Shown here one piece after another: positions 35,662-44,730 of a stretch of 48,974 bases of DNA (position 1 is its first letter; the number at the start of each line of letters is the position of its first letter). The stretch is from an uncultured Bacteroidota bacterium (GTDB lineage: Bacteria; Bacteroidota; Bacteroidia; Flavobacteriales; Flavobacteriaceae), in contig CAIOTL010000213.1 in NCBI GenBank assembly GCA_903861155.1, positions 1 to 48,974 on the forward strand, read 5' to 3'. The position numbers were made by a program, and so were the translations under genes. The notes below the pieces were generated by a model. That model did no database searches. It worked only from the letters and a program-made list of their open reading frames with translations, and was not told the origin of the DNA.

Positions 35662-35991
35662 ATGATTAAAGTTTCTGATACTGCCAAAAAGAAAATCATC
35701 GATTTAATGAAAGACGATGGTTTTGATGCCGCAATTGACTACGTGAGAGTAGGTGTGAAAAGCGGCGGATGCTCTGGATTATCTTACGATTTGAAGTTTG
35801 ACAAAAACAAAGGTGAAGACGATAAAATTTTCGTGGATAACGAAATTACCATCGCCGTAGAGAAAAAATCGTTTCTCTATTTAGCTGGAACAATTCTCGA
35901 ATTCTCGGGAGGATTGAACGGAAAAGGGTTCGTTTTCAACAACCCGAATGCAAGCAGAACTTGTGGTTGCGGAGAATCATTCTCACTTTAG
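35662..35991 (+). CDS. sufA: HesB/IscA/SufA family iron-sulfur carrier
   Basis: 109 aa A-type carrier. The conserved Cys pattern is present: GGCSGLSY and the C-terminal CGCGESFSL. The ISDTAKKKIIDLM-like N-terminus is typical. It accepts clusters from SufBCD and passes them to apo-enzymes. It is the first gene after a clear promoter and lies 78 bases before sufB, with a TTTAAA hairpin element between. Confidence 0.93.
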   Translation: MIKVSDTAKKKIIDLMKDDGFDAAIDYVRVGVKSGGCSGLSYDLKFDKNKGEDDKIFVDNEITIAVEKKSFLYLAGTILEFSGGLNGKGFVFNNPNASRTCGCGESFSL

Positions 35992-36063
35992 TCTAATGTC
36001 AAAAGTTATCAAGTCGAAAGGCTCGTAATGACTTTAAAACTTTAGACTTTAAAACTTTAAGAC
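35989..36063. repeat. TTTAAA-rich inverted element between sufA and sufB
   Basis: Left words TAGTCTAATGTC and AAAAGTTAT face right words GACTTTAAAACTTTAGACTTTAAAACTTTAAGAC. It is an imperfect inverted repeat made of CTTTAAA/CTTTAGA words, one of five related elements. Confidence 0.55.
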
Positions 36064-36069
36064 AAAATT

Positions 36070-37518
36070 ATGTCAAAATACACGGAAGACCATTTACGAG
36101 TTGAACTCGAAAGCAAAGAATACGAGTACGGATTTTATACGGATATCGAATCGGATACTTTTCCTATAGGTTTGAACGAAGACATTGTTCGCGCCATTTC
36201 CCACAGAAAAGAAGAACCACAATGGATGACCGATTGGCGCATCGAGGCTTTTCGTGCTTGGGAATTGATGACCGAGCCGATATGGGCCAATGTGCATTAT
36301 CCCAAACCTGATTTTCAAGCCATTTCTTATTATTCTGCTCCAAAAGCTATTGATCCTAATAAATCATTAGACGATGTGGATCCTGAACTTTTAGAAATGT
36401 ATAAAAAGTTAGGAATATCTGTTGATGAGCAAAAAATGATGAATAATGTTGCTATGGATATTGTAGTTGATTCCGTTTCAGTAGCAACCACATTCAAGAA
36501 GACCCTGAACGAAAAAGGAATTATTTTCTGCTCTATTTCAGAAGCCATTCGAGAACATCCTGAATTGGTTCGTAAACATCTAGGCACCGTTGTTCCTCAA
36601 AAAGATAATTTTTATGCTGCATTAAATTCCGCTGTTTTCTCTGACGGAAGTTTCTGTTATATTCCAAAAGGCGTTCGTTGCCCAATGGAACTTTCGACTT
36701 ATTTCCGTATCAATCAAGCCGGAACCGGACAGTTTGAAAGAACATTACTCATTGCAGATGAAGGTAGTTACGTATCCTATCTTGAAGGTTGTACGGCACC
36801 GAGTCGTGACGAAAACCAATTGCACGCTGCGGTTGTGGAACTCATTGCAATGGATGACGCCGAAATTAAATATTCGACCGTTCAAAACTGGTATCCTGGA
36901 AACAAGGAAGGAAAAGGTGGCGTTTTCAATTTTGTGACCAAAAGAGGTTTGTGCAAGAAAAACGCAAAAATTTCTTGGACACAAGTCGAAACCGGTTCCG
37001 CTGTAACTTGGAAATATCCTTCTTGTATCTTGAAAGGCGACAATTCGGTTGGCGAATTTTATTCAATTGCCGTAACCAATAATTTCCAACAAGCTGATAC
37101 AGGAACCAAAATGATTCACCTTGGAAAAAACACAAAATCAACAATTATATCCAAAGGAATTTCTGCAGGAAAATCACATAATAGTTATAGAGGATTGGTA
37201 AAAGTTGGTCCAAATGCAGATAATGCAAGGAACTTTTCACAATGTGATTCGCTTTTAATGGGAAATAATTGTAGCGCCAATACATTTCCATACATCGAAA
37301 GCAAAAATTCGTCTGCCAAAATAGAACATGAAGCCACGACGAGTAAAATTGGCGAAGACCAAGTTTTCTATTGCAACCAACGTGGAATTCCAACCGAGAA
37401 AGCAATTGCCTTAATCGTAAACGGTTTCAGCAAAGATGTTTTAAACAAATTGCCAATGGAATTTGCTGTGGAAGCACAGAAATTATTGGAGATTAGTTTA
37501 GAAGGTTCGGTAGGATAA
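36070..37518 (+). CDS. sufB: Fe-S cluster assembly protein SufB
   Basis: 482 aa core scaffold subunit of SufBCD. The family body is intact: [20 protein letters not shown], the right-handed beta-helix region, [32 protein letters not shown], and the terminal [20 protein letters not shown]. The Cys in RNFSQCDS corresponds to the site used for sulfur entry or cluster assembly in the family. It sits between sufA and the disrupted four-helix-bundle gene. Confidence 0.97.
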   Translation: MSKYTEDHLRVELESKEYEYGFYTDIESDTFPIGLNEDIVRAISHRKEEPQWMTDWRIEAFRAWELMTEPIWANVHYPKPDFQAISYYSAPKAIDPNKSLDDVDPELLEMYKKLGISVDEQKMMNNVAMDIVVDSVSVATTFKKTLNEKGIIFCSISEAIREHPELVRKHLGTVVPQKDNFYAALNSAVFSDGSFCYIPKGVRCPMELSTYFRINQAGTGQFERTLLIADEGSYVSYLEGCTAPSRDENQLHAAVVELIAMDDAEIKYSTVQNWYPGNKEGKGGVFNFVTKRGLCKKNAKISWTQVETGSAVTWKYPSCILKGDNSVGEFYSIAVTNNFQQADTGTKMIHLGKNTKSTIISKGISAGKSHNSYRGLVKVGPNADNARNFSQCDSLLMGNNCSANTFPYIESKNSSAKIEHEATTSKIGEDQVFYCNQRGIPTEKAIALIVNGFSKDVLNKLPMEFAVEAQKLLEISLEGSVG

Positions 37519-37524
37519 AAACTG

Positions 37525-37595
37525 GTTTAAAGTTTAAGGCTTAAAGTTGCGTAACCGGTATCAATTAGTAACTTTTAACAAAGAAAACTTTAAAC
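37525..37595. repeat. TTTAAA-rich inverted element between sufB and the broken four-helix gene
   Basis: GTTTAAAGTTTAAGGCTTAAAG on the left faces AACTTTAAAC on the right. This is the same word set as the other suf intergenic elements. Confidence 0.6.
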
Positions 37596-37603
37596 TAAAT
37601 AAT

Positions 37604-37979
37604 ATGGCAACAATTACTCGATTTGAAGATTTAGAAATTTGGACTAGCCAAGGAAATTCATATCATAAGTATTGAAACCGAATTAAAAAATGATTTTAGA
37701 TTTAGAGATCAAATAAAAACATCATCTGGATCAGTAATGGACAACATTGCAGAAGGATTTGAAAGAAATGGAAATTTAGAATTTAGACAATTTTTGTCAA
37801 TTGCTAAAGGTTCGACTGGAGAATCCCGATCACAATTATACAGAGTTTTGGATTTCAATTATATCAATGACGAAATGTTCAATATTTTAAGAATAGATCA
37901 CGAGAATTTAAGCGGAAAAATAAACAATTTTATATCATATTTAAACAAGAAAGATTTTAAAGGCACTAAGTTTCAGTAA
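37604..37979 (+). pseudogene. Frameshifted four-helix-bundle (23S rRNA IVS-like) protein
   Basis: The ATG at 37604 opens with the family N-terminus [14 protein letters not shown] but meets a stop after 23 codons. The rest of the family resumes in another frame: [40 protein letters not shown] and [11 protein letters not shown]. The loss is best explained by an out-of-frame deletion near 37645-37665, where the usual helix-1 residues are missing. The ORF track shows only the 80-residue 3' part from the internal ATG at 37737. Proteins of this family occur alone in many genomes and inside 23S rRNA intervening sequences; their function is not known. It interrupts sufB and sufC. Confidence 0.85.
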
Positions 37980-37986
37980 ACACGAG

Positions 37987-38010
37987 AACTTTAAACTTTA
38001 AACTTTAAAC
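37987..38010 (+). repeat. Tandem AACTTTA heptads before sufC
   Basis: AACTTTAAACTTTAAACTTTAAAC, three heptads of the motif used in the other suf intergenic elements. The opposite arm is missing here. Confidence 0.65.
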
Positions 38011-38022
38011 AAAAGAAACAAA

Positions 38023-38775
38023 ATGTTAAGCATAAAAAATTTACACGCCTCCATTGGAGACAAAGAAATATTAAAAGGAATCAACCTTGAAGTGAAAGCG
38101 GGAGAAATCCATGCGATCATGGGACCAAACGGTGCCGGAAAAAGTACTCTTTCGGCGATTATTGCCGGAAACGAAAATTATGAAGTCACTGAAGGAGAAA
38201 TCTTTTTAGACGGCGAAGATATTTCGGAATTGGCGCCAGAAGAAAGAGCACACAAAGGTGTTTTCCTTTCGTTTCAATATCCTGTTGAAATCCCAGGAGT
38301 TTCGGTGACCAATTTCATTAGAACGGCAATCAACGAAACTCGCAAAGCCAACAAATTAGAAGAAATGCCAGCTAACGAAATGCTGAAAATTATTCGTGCC
38401 AAATCAGAATTATTGGAAATTGACCGTAAATTTTTGTCTCGTTCGTTAAACGAAGGTTTTTCGGGTGGAGAGAAAAAACGGAATGAGATTTTCCAAATGG
38501 CAATGCTCGAACCAAAACTCGCCATTCTTGACGAAACCGATTCTGGATTAGATATTGACGCACTTCGAATTGTTGCCAATGGTGTAAACAAATTGAAAAG
38601 CGACAAAAACGCTATCATCGTTATCACGCATTACCAAAGACTTTTAGATTACATCGTTCCCGATTTTGTTCACGTTTTGTACAACGGAAAAATCGTGAAA
38701 TCAGGAGGAAAAGAATTGGCTTACGAGCTCGAAGAAAAAGGATACGATTGGATTAAACAAGAACAAGAAGCATAA
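38023..38775 (+). CDS. sufC: Fe-S cluster assembly ATPase SufC
   Basis: 250 aa ABC-type ATPase of SufBCD. Walker [11 protein letters not shown]-loop [11 protein letters not shown], signature [11 protein letters not shown], Walker [13 protein letters not shown] and the switch His in [16 protein letters not shown] hydrolysis drives the conformational change of SufBD during cluster formation. It follows the broken four-helix gene and is 79 bases before sufD. Confidence 0.97.
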   Translation: MLSIKNLHASIGDKEILKGINLEVKAGEIHAIMGPNGAGKSTLSAIIAGNENYEVTEGEIFLDGEDISELAPEERAHKGVFLSFQYPVEIPGVSVTNFIRTAINETRKANKLEEMPANEMLKIIRAKSELLEIDRKFLSRSLNEGFSGGEKKRNEIFQMAMLEPKLAILDETDSGLDIDALRIVANGVNKLKSDKNAIIVITHYQRLLDYIVPDFVHVLYNGKIVKSGGKELAYELEEKGYDWIKQEQEA

Positions 38776-38780
38776 AATTT

Positions 38781-38844
38781 GTTTAAAGTCTAAAGTTTAA
38801 AGTTAGCACGATAACTTTGAACTTTTAAACCTTAAACTTTAAAC
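38781..38844. repeat. TTTAAA-rich inverted element between sufC and sufD
   Basis: GTTTAAAGTCTAAAGTTTAAAGTT on the left faces AACTTTTAAACCTTAAACTTTAAAC on the right, forming a long imperfect hairpin with a short variable centre. Confidence 0.7.
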
Positions 38845-38854
38845 AATAAAGAAT

Positions 38855-40171
38855 ATGGAATTAAAAGAAAAATTACTATCGTCTTTTATGGCTTTTGAAG
38901 AGCAAGTTGATGTTCATTCTGAACTTCATGATGTGAGAACTTCGGCTATAAAAAACTTTGAAAATAAGGGCTTCCCGACCAAAAAAGAGGAATCTTGGAA
39001 ATATACATCGCTAAATGCCATCTTGAAAAATGACTTTACCGTATTTCCAAAAGGCGAAAACTCCATCGAGTTTAAGGACGTAAAAAAATATTTCATCCAC
39101 GAAATAGACACCTACAAAGTGGTGTTTATCGACGGGGTTTTTAGTTCGCACTTGTCCTCAACAACTCACGAAGGACTCGATATTTGCCTGATGTCATCGG
39201 CATTGCACAAGCCAAAATACAAAATGGTTATCGATAACTATTTTAATAAAATTGCCAATAAAGACGAAAGTTTAACTTCGCTAAATACGGCTTTCGCCAA
39301 TGAAGGTGCGTATGTAAATATTCCGAAAAGTACGGTGGTTCGAAAACCAATCGAGATTATGTATTTCTCGACCGGAAACGAAGCGGCACTTTTGGTTCAG
39401 CCAAGGAATTTAATAATTGTTGGCGAAAATTCACATGTTCAAATCATCGAGAGAAACCAAAGTTTAAACGATAATCCGGTTTTGACAAATTCAGTTACGG
39501 AGATTTTTGCACAGAAACGTGCCATCGTTGATTATTATAAAATCCAAAATGACAACCTCGAGGCCAATCTAATAGACAATACCTATGTTTCTCAAAAACA
39601 AGAAACCAATGTATCGGTAAACACTTTTTGCTTTGGTGGAAACCTGACCAGAAACAACCTGAATTTTTATCATTTTGGCGAAAGAATTGTCAGCAACCTC
39701 AACGGAATTACGATTATTGGCGAAAAACAACACGTAGATCATTATACTTTGGTACAACATTCTACGCCAAATTGCGAAAGCCACCAAGATTATAAAGGAA
39801 TTTATTCAGACCGTTCGACAGGTGTTTTCAATGGAAAGATTTTCGTCGAAAAAGAAGCTCAAAAAACGAACGCTTTCCAAAAAAGTAACAACATTTTGCT
39901 TGGCGATAAATCTACGATAAATGCAAAACCACAATTAGAGATTTTTGCCGATGACGTAAAATGTTCTCACGGTTGTACCGTTGGACAATTGGACGAGACC
40001 GCCATGTTCTATATGCAACAACGCGGAATTCCTAAGAAAGAAGCCAAAGCTTTATTGATGTACGCTTTCTCAAATGCGCTTATCGAAAGCATCAAAATCC
40101 CGGAATTGAAACAACGAATCACCAAGATTATCGCTATGAAATTGGGAGTGAAAATTGGATTTGATTTGTAG
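38855..40171 (+). CDS. sufD: Fe-S cluster assembly protein SufD
   Basis: 438 aa partner of SufB. The N-terminus GFPTKKEESWKYTSL is the usual SufD opening. The beta-helix core and the C-terminal box DVKCSHGCTVGQLDETAMFY, then QRGIPKKEAKALLMYAF, identify the family. The conserved His of the SufBD interface lies in the SHG segment. It ends the first suf block; a large palindrome and two opposite-strand genes follow. Confidence 0.96.
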   Translation: MELKEKLLSSFMAFEEQVDVHSELHDVRTSAIKNFENKGFPTKKEESWKYTSLNAILKNDFTVFPKGENSIEFKDVKKYFIHEIDTYKVVFIDGVFSSHLSSTTHEGLDICLMSSALHKPKYKMVIDNYFNKIANKDESLTSLNTAFANEGAYVNIPKSTVVRKPIEIMYFSTGNEAALLVQPRNLIIVGENSHVQIIERNQSLNDNPVLTNSVTEIFAQKRAIVDYYKIQNDNLEANLIDNTYVSQKQETNVSVNTFCFGGNLTRNNLNFYHFGERIVSNLNGITIIGEKQHVDHYTLVQHSTPNCESHQDYKGIYSDRSTGVFNGKIFVEKEAQKTNAFQKSNNILLGDKSTINAKPQLEIFADDVKCSHGCTVGQLDETAMFYMQQRGIPKKEAKALLMYAFSNALIESIKIPELKQRITKIIAMKLGVKIGFDL

Positions 40172-40173
40172 TT

Positions 40174-40272
40174 TTTAACCACAAAGTTCACTAAGGTTTG
40201 CACAAAGGGCACAAAGTTTTTAATTGAACTTTGTGCCCTTTGTGATTTTACATTGCGCGATTTGCGGTTAAA
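40174..40272. repeat. About 100-bp palindrome built of CACAAAGG words, terminator-like
   Basis: CACAAAGGGCACAAAGTT (40201-40218) pairs perfectly over 18 bases with AACTTTGTGCCCTTTGTG (40227-40244), loop of eight. Outer arms TTTAACCACAAA and TTTGCGGTTAAA also pair except one base, with about 15 unpaired bases between. It lies between convergent sufD and the lipoprotein gene, so it may terminate both. Confidence 0.85.
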
Positions 40273-40273
40273 T

Positions 40274-40741
40274 TTATTGATTTTGAGGCGTTTTTCTCAA
40301 TCTATCAAAATTCACTCCATTAGATAAAACAAAGTGAATTTTCTTTTCATCATTGCTTTTGGCCAAAATAAAGTTTTCATATTTTATAACTTTTAAATCT
40401 TTCTTTTTTATATCCACAATATTCAAAAACCAACTTGGCTTACTTTCAATATTGTTTTTTATTATTTTTTCAAATTCAGAAATACTAATTTTTACTTCAT
40501 CTTTAAAAATAGAATCATAATAAATTTCATTTGTGTATTCAAATACGCCAAAATCATGAAATGGATCTAATGATGAAGAACTTTTCAAATTAAAAGCATC
40601 GTTTGAAATTAAGGATGGAAACCAGCCCTTACCTCGTTGGTTTTGTTTTGAAAAATCTTTATAATTATCATAATTTTGTTTGTAATTTTTTGAACACGAA
40701 GTAAGATAGATTATCAAAAAAAGAAGTGAATATTTTTTCAT
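40274..40741 (-). CDS. Hypothetical lipoprotein, 155 aa
   Basis: Lipoprotein signal MKKYSLLFLIIYLTSCSKNY (lipid Cys at about 16) and a charged, Asn/Lys-rich body (EFEKIIKNNIESKPSWFLNI; EKKIHFVLSNGVNFDRLRK). No family recognised. It lies eight bases after the serine hydrolase stop, so the two probably form one transcript, opposite to the suf operon. Confidence 0.7.
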   Translation of the reverse strand: MKKYSLLFLIIYLTSCSKNYKQNYDNYKDFSKQNQRGKGWFPSLISNDAFNLKSSSSLDPFHDFGVFEYTNEIYYDSIFKDEVKISISEFEKIIKNNIESKPSWFLNIVDIKKKDLKVIKYENFILAKSNDEKKIHFVLSNGVNFDRLRKTPQNQ

Positions 40742-40749
40742 AAAGATTA

Positions 40750-42096
40750 TTATTTATCTTTCACACTACCCACAATCCCACTCAACAAACCATTAAAATC
40801 AAATCCGGGATCTTCTTTCAAACCCATTCGAACAATTACTAAATCGTGACTTGGAAAAATGGCAACCATTTGGCCTTGATAACCGCTGCAATAAAACATA
40901 TTTCTTGGAACATTAGGAAATTTTCCACCGGCATTGAGCCAAAAATGAGCACCATATTTTCCGTTGGAACCATTAGTTGGAGTCGAAACATATTTTGCCC
41001 AACTTTCATTAAATAATTGCTCACCATTCCAATTGCCTTTGTGCAAATACAATAAACCAAGTTTTGACCAATCACGTGCTGTTGCCCATCCATAAGAAGA
41101 ACCCACATAATTTCCCGCCATATCCGTTTCAATAAGCATTGAGTTCATTCCGATTTTATCAATTAAATCCGAATACCAAAAATCAAGATATTCCTGATGC
41201 GTTTTGAATTGTTGTCGTAAAATTCCTGACAGCAAATTTGTAGTTCCTGAAGAGTAATACCAAGTGGCATTCGTCATGCCAACTAAAGGTTTGTTGATTT
41301 GCGATTTTGACATATCAGCATCATAGAAAAGCATTTTTGTCACGTCCGAAATCTTGCTGTAATCTTCCTTCCATTCCAAACCTGAGTTCATATGCAGCAA
41401 ATCGGAAATAGTAATGGTTGCGCGTGAATCAGTTGCCCATTCAACAATTGGAGCCGATTTTGAAATATCGATTTTCCCTTGCTTCTGCAAGATTCCAAAA
41501 ATCGTGGCAGTAACACTTTTGGTCATAGACCAACCCAATATTTTAGAATTTTTATTGAAACCCGTATCGTATTTTTCGGCAATAATTTTGTCTTTATAAA
41601 TGACCAAAACTGCTCGTGTTCTTTTCTTTTTTTCACCTATTATATCGAAAGCATTGGCAACAGCCGCATTCAATTTTACATAATCAACATTGGCAAAAAC
41701 CGTATCCTTCGGTTCATTGTTACCATACGGAAAAGGCAAATTAGTTGAAATTATTGTTCTTTTAGGAACTTCATACGGTTTCGAAACATCAAAGTCATCA
41801 TTGATTAATGTTGCTCCTAAACCTTCGCGGTAAATCGCTTTTCGTTGTTTTAATCCAAAAACGTTGGCCGTTACGAATTTTCCGTTTTCGTCAATTTTGT
41901 TACTCGCTAATTTAATTGGAGAAAAGTCATTATCACCATTTTCAATCATTTCTTGGGAACGATTGTCTATAAAATGTCCTGAAGCCACACTTTTGGCTGA
42001 AAAGCCTGAAAGTAAATCCAATGGATAATTGATGTATACAAAGTAAATTAAAAGACCAAATAGAGCAAGAGCAAGGAATTTGAATATTTTTTTCAT
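40750..42096 (-). CDS. Membrane-anchored serine hydrolase (class C beta-lactamase-like)
   Basis: 448 aa with one N-terminal membrane helix (KFLALALFGLLIYFVYINYP). The penicillin-binding fold shows SxxK in GWSMTKSVTATIFG, a second motif YYSSGTTNLLSG (Tyr-Ser-Ser instead of the usual Tyr-Ser-Asn, as in many esterase-like members) and a final GYQGQMVAIFP box. Members hydrolyse beta-lactams, peptides or esters; the substrate is unknown. It sits reversed between sufD and sufS. Confidence 0.87.
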   Translation of the reverse strand: MKKIFKFLALALFGLLIYFVYINYPLDLLSGFSAKSVASGHFIDNRSQEMIENGDNDFSPIKLASNKIDENGKFVTANVFGLKQRKAIYREGLGATLINDDFDVSKPYEVPKRTIISTNLPFPYGNNEPKDTVFANVDYVKLNAAVANAFDIIGEKKKRTRAVLVIYKDKIIAEKYDTGFNKNSKILGWSMTKSVTATIFGILQKQGKIDISKSAPIVEWATDSRATITISDLLHMNSGLEWKEDYSKISDVTKMLFYDADMSKSQINKPLVGMTNATWYYSSGTTNLLSGILRQQFKTHQEYLDFWYSDLIDKIGMNSMLIETDMAGNYVGSSYGWATARDWSKLGLLYLHKGNWNGEQLFNESWAKYVSTPTNGSNGKYGAHFWLNAGGKFPNVPRNMFYCSGYQGQMVAIFPSHDLVIVRMGLKEDPGFDFNGLLSGIVGSVKDK

Positions 42097-42251
42097 AAGT
42101 AGGTAATTACAAGAGAATGCAAGTTAATAAAATTTGCTATATAAGAGATTTAAGGAAATTTAATAGTAAGAAAAATTTCATTGAGTTTAGTGAACATAAA
42201 TGCCTTATACGATATGTGAAAAGTTAGGATATATTAACAAATGTTTGCTGA

Positions 42252-42286
42252 AAAGATGGTTCAAATTTATTACTTTTGTATTTAGA
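42252..42286 (+). promoter_or_regulatory. Possible promoter of sufS
   Basis: TACTTTTG lies about 20-25 bases before the sufS ATG and fits TAnnTTTG. An upstream TTTG is present with a spacing of about 23, longer than the optimum. Independent expression makes sense because two reversed genes separate sufS from sufD. Confidence 0.4.
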
Positions 42287-42304
42287 AAAATTCTAAATAA
42301 CAAA

Positions 42305-43519
42305 ATGTTAGACATTCAAAAAATTAGAGCCGATTTCCCCATACTTTCTCGAAATATAAACGGAAAACCATTAGTTTATTTTGACAACGGAGCCACTTCG
42401 CAAAAACCACAAATTGTGATTGATGCGATTGCTCAATATTATCAGGAAATAAATGCTAATATTCATCGAGGCGTTCATACTTTGAGCCAATTGGCAACCG
42501 ATGCGTATGAAGTATCTCGTGGCAAAATTCAAAGCCACATTAATGCAAAATTCGCTCACGAAGTGATTTTTACTTCGGGAACAACGCACGGAATTAATGC
42601 TGTTGCCAATGGTTTTGCTTCGCTGCTACAATCCGGTGATGAAGTTCTAGTTTCAGCAATGGAACATCACAGCAATATTGTGCCTTGGCAAATGCTATGC
42701 GAAAAAACCGGAGCCACTTTACGAGTGATTCCAATGAATGAAAAAGGCGAATTAATCATGTCCGACTACGATAAATTGCTTTCGGATAAAACTAAAATCG
42801 TAACTGTAAATCATATTTCGAATGCTTTGGGAACGATCAATCCTATTAAATATATGATTGACAAAGCGCATGCATTTGGCGCAGCGATTTTGATTGACGG
42901 AGCGCAAGCCGTTCCTCATCTAAAACCGGATGTTCAAAAATTAGATTGTGATTTTTATGTTTTTTCAGGTCACAAAATGTGTGGTCCTACGGGAACAGGA
43001 ATTTTATATGGAAAAGAAGCTTGGCTTAACAAATTACCTCCCTATCAAGGCGGTGGCGAAATGATAAAAGAAGTCACTTTCGAGAAAACAACGTATGCAG
43101 ATTTACCACATAAATTCGAAGCTGGAACCCCAAATATAGCTGGCGGAATTGTGTTAGGAACAGCCGTAGATTACATGAATTCCATTGGTTTTGACGACAT
43201 TCAAAAACAGGAATTAGAGTTAGCCGAATACGGAACAAAACGATTATTAGAAATTGAAGGTTTACGAATTTTTGGCACAGCCGCAGCAAAAACATCGGTG
43301 ATTTCGTTTAATATCGAAGGAATTCATCCTTATGATATTGGCACGATTATAGACAAACTAGGAATAGCCGTTAGAACCGGTCATCATTGCGCCCAACCGG
43401 TTATGGAGTTTTTCAATATTCCGGGAACGATTAGAGCTTCATTTGCTTTTTATAATACCAAAGAAGAAATTGACGTTATGGTTGAAGCGGTGAAAAAAGC
43501 GCAACTCATGTTATCCTAA
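42305..43519 (+). CDS. sufS: Cysteine desulfurase SufS
   Basis: 404 aa class V aminotransferase fold, PLP-dependent. The PLP Lys is in VFSGHKMCGPTGTGILYG, the active Cys in RTGHHCAQPVMEFF, and the N-terminus reads YFDNGATSQKPQIVIDAI. It takes sulfur from Cys and passes it to SufE. The ORF track's 35 upstream residues are not conserved; the ATG at 42305 is used. It starts the second suf block. Confidence 0.96.
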   Translation: MLDIQKIRADFPILSRNINGKPLVYFDNGATSQKPQIVIDAIAQYYQEINANIHRGVHTLSQLATDAYEVSRGKIQSHINAKFAHEVIFTSGTTHGINAVANGFASLLQSGDEVLVSAMEHHSNIVPWQMLCEKTGATLRVIPMNEKGELIMSDYDKLLSDKTKIVTVNHISNALGTINPIKYMIDKAHAFGAAILIDGAQAVPHLKPDVQKLDCDFYVFSGHKMCGPTGTGILYGKEAWLNKLPPYQGGGEMIKEVTFEKTTYADLPHKFEAGTPNIAGGIVLGTAVDYMNSIGFDDIQKQELELAEYGTKRLLEIEGLRIFGTAAAKTSVISFNIEGIHPYDIGTIIDKLGIAVRTGHHCAQPVMEFFNIPGTIRASFAFYNTKEEIDVMVEAVKKAQLMLS

Positions 43520-43530
43520 AACAACGCCTT

Positions 43531-43962
43531 ATGAAACTATTTACCATGATTTTTTTAAGTGTATTTCTTGGAAAAAGTTGTTCCAGTCAAACCAAAAATG
43601 ATCTGAAAACGGCAATTGTAGAATATACGGCAAACACTAGAGGTTTTTATCAAAAGATAAGTATCCAAAAACAAATGGTTACGGTGGCGAATGATAGAAG
43701 AGGTGGCGAAAAACCAGTTGCAAGAACAATTTCTGATGCTGATTGGAAGGAATTAGTTGGTTATTTTGAAAGTGTAAAATTAGATAGTTTGGCTACATTG
43801 AAAGCACCATCAGAAAAACGTTTTCATGACGGTGCTGCAATTGCAAATTTAAAAATTAATTATCAGGGCAAAACTTATGAAACCACAGCTTTCGATCATG
43901 GTTTTCCGCCCGAAGGAATCAAAAAATTAGTTGATAAAATAAATTCATTTGCTAAAAAATAA
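43531..43962 (+). CDS. Small lipoprotein between sufS and sufE
   Basis: 143 aa. Lipoprotein-like signal (MKLFTMIFLSVFLGKSCSSQ) and a compact alpha/beta body with no recognised domain (NTRGFYQKISIQKQMVTVAN; YQGKTYETTAFDHGFPPEGI). Its only Cys is the putative lipid Cys. It lies 11 bases after sufS and two before sufE, so it is part of the operon although it is predicted to face the envelope. A link to Fe-S assembly is not supported by sequence. Confidence 0.75.
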   Translation: MKLFTMIFLSVFLGKSCSSQTKNDLKTAIVEYTANTRGFYQKISIQKQMVTVANDRRGGEKPVARTISDADWKELVGYFESVKLDSLATLKAPSEKRFHDGAAIANLKINYQGKTYETTAFDHGFPPEGIKKLVDKINSFAKK

Positions 43963-43964
43963 CA

Positions 43965-44384
43965 ATGAAGATTAAAGAAATACAAGAAGAAATAATAGAT
44001 GAGTTTTCGATGTTTGACGATTGGATGCAACGTTATGAATACATTATTGATTTGGGTAAAAACTTGCCCTTAATCCAAGAAGAATTCAAAACCGATGACA
44101 ATCTCATCAAAGGATGTCAGTCGAAAGTCTGGTTACATGGTGAACAAAACGGAGACAAAATTGTTTTCACCGCAGATAGCGACGCGATTTTGACCAAAGG
44201 AATTATAGCGATATTGATTCGGGTTTTTTCGAACCAAACCGCTATAGATATCTTAAATGCCGGCATGGATTTTATTGACGAAATTGGTTTAAAAGAACAT
44301 TTATCTCCAACACGCGCCAACGGATTGGTGTCGATGATAAAAAATATAAAAATGTACGCATTGGCTTTCGATGCAAAAAAATAA
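43965..44384 (+). CDS. sufE: Sulfur acceptor SufE
   Basis: 139 aa. SufE fold with the active Cys in LIKGCQSKVWLHG, the opening EFSMFDDWMQRYEYIIDLG and the late LSPTRANGLVSMIKNIK. It takes persulfide from SufS and delivers it to SufB. Six bases separate it from the DUF59 gene. Confidence 0.95.
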   Translation: MKIKEIQEEIIDEFSMFDDWMQRYEYIIDLGKNLPLIQEEFKTDDNLIKGCQSKVWLHGEQNGDKIVFTADSDAILTKGIIAILIRVFSNQTAIDILNAGMDFIDEIGLKEHLSPTRANGLVSMIKNIKMYALAFDAKK

Positions 44385-44390
44385 AAAAAT

Positions 44391-44714
44391 ATGGAACAAG
44401 TAATAGACACCAACTTATTAGGAATACAAATCGTAGAAAAACTAAAGACCATTTATGATCCTGAAATTCCTGTAGATATTTATGAGCTAGGATTAATTTA
44501 TGACGTAATGGTAAGTACCGATTATGAAGTAAAAATTCTGATGACCCTTACTTCACCTAACTGTCCCGTTGCGGAAAGTTTACCTCGGGAAGTGGAAGAA
44601 AAAGTAAAATCTATTGAGCATATTAAAGCTGCCGAGGTAGAAATCACTTTCGATCCTCCTTGGAGCAAAGATTTAATGAGCGAAGAAGCAAAATTAGAAT
44701 TGGGAATGCTTTAA
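44391..44714 (+). CDS. DUF59/MIP18 family SUF maturation protein (SufT-like)
   Basis: 107 aa. The MIP18/DUF59 core is clear: TIYDPEIPVDIYELGLIYDV, then MTLTSPNCPVAESLPREVEE with the conserved Cys, and VEITFDPPWSKDLMSEEAKL. The family helps maturation or delivery of Fe-S clusters. It is distinct from the larger SufT fusion of other bacteria. Confidence 0.92.
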   Translation: MEQVIDTNLLGIQIVEKLKTIYDPEIPVDIYELGLIYDVMVSTDYEVKILMTLTSPNCPVAESLPREVEEKVKSIEHIKAAEVEITFDPPWSKDLMSEEAKLELGML

Positions 44715-44730
44715 AATATGTTCAAAGTTT

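Noticed and set aside
37737-37979. 80-aa ORF as an independent gene
   Set aside because: It is the 3' part of the frameshifted four-helix-bundle gene; the family start lies upstream in another frame.
40174-40272. Palindrome considered as a CRISPR repeat or IS end
   Set aside because: Only one copy here, no regularly spaced units, no transposase and no target duplication seen.
42200-42304. 35-residue N-terminal extension of SufS
   Set aside because: Not conserved and it covers the likely promoter; the ATG at 42305 starts the known SufS N-terminus.
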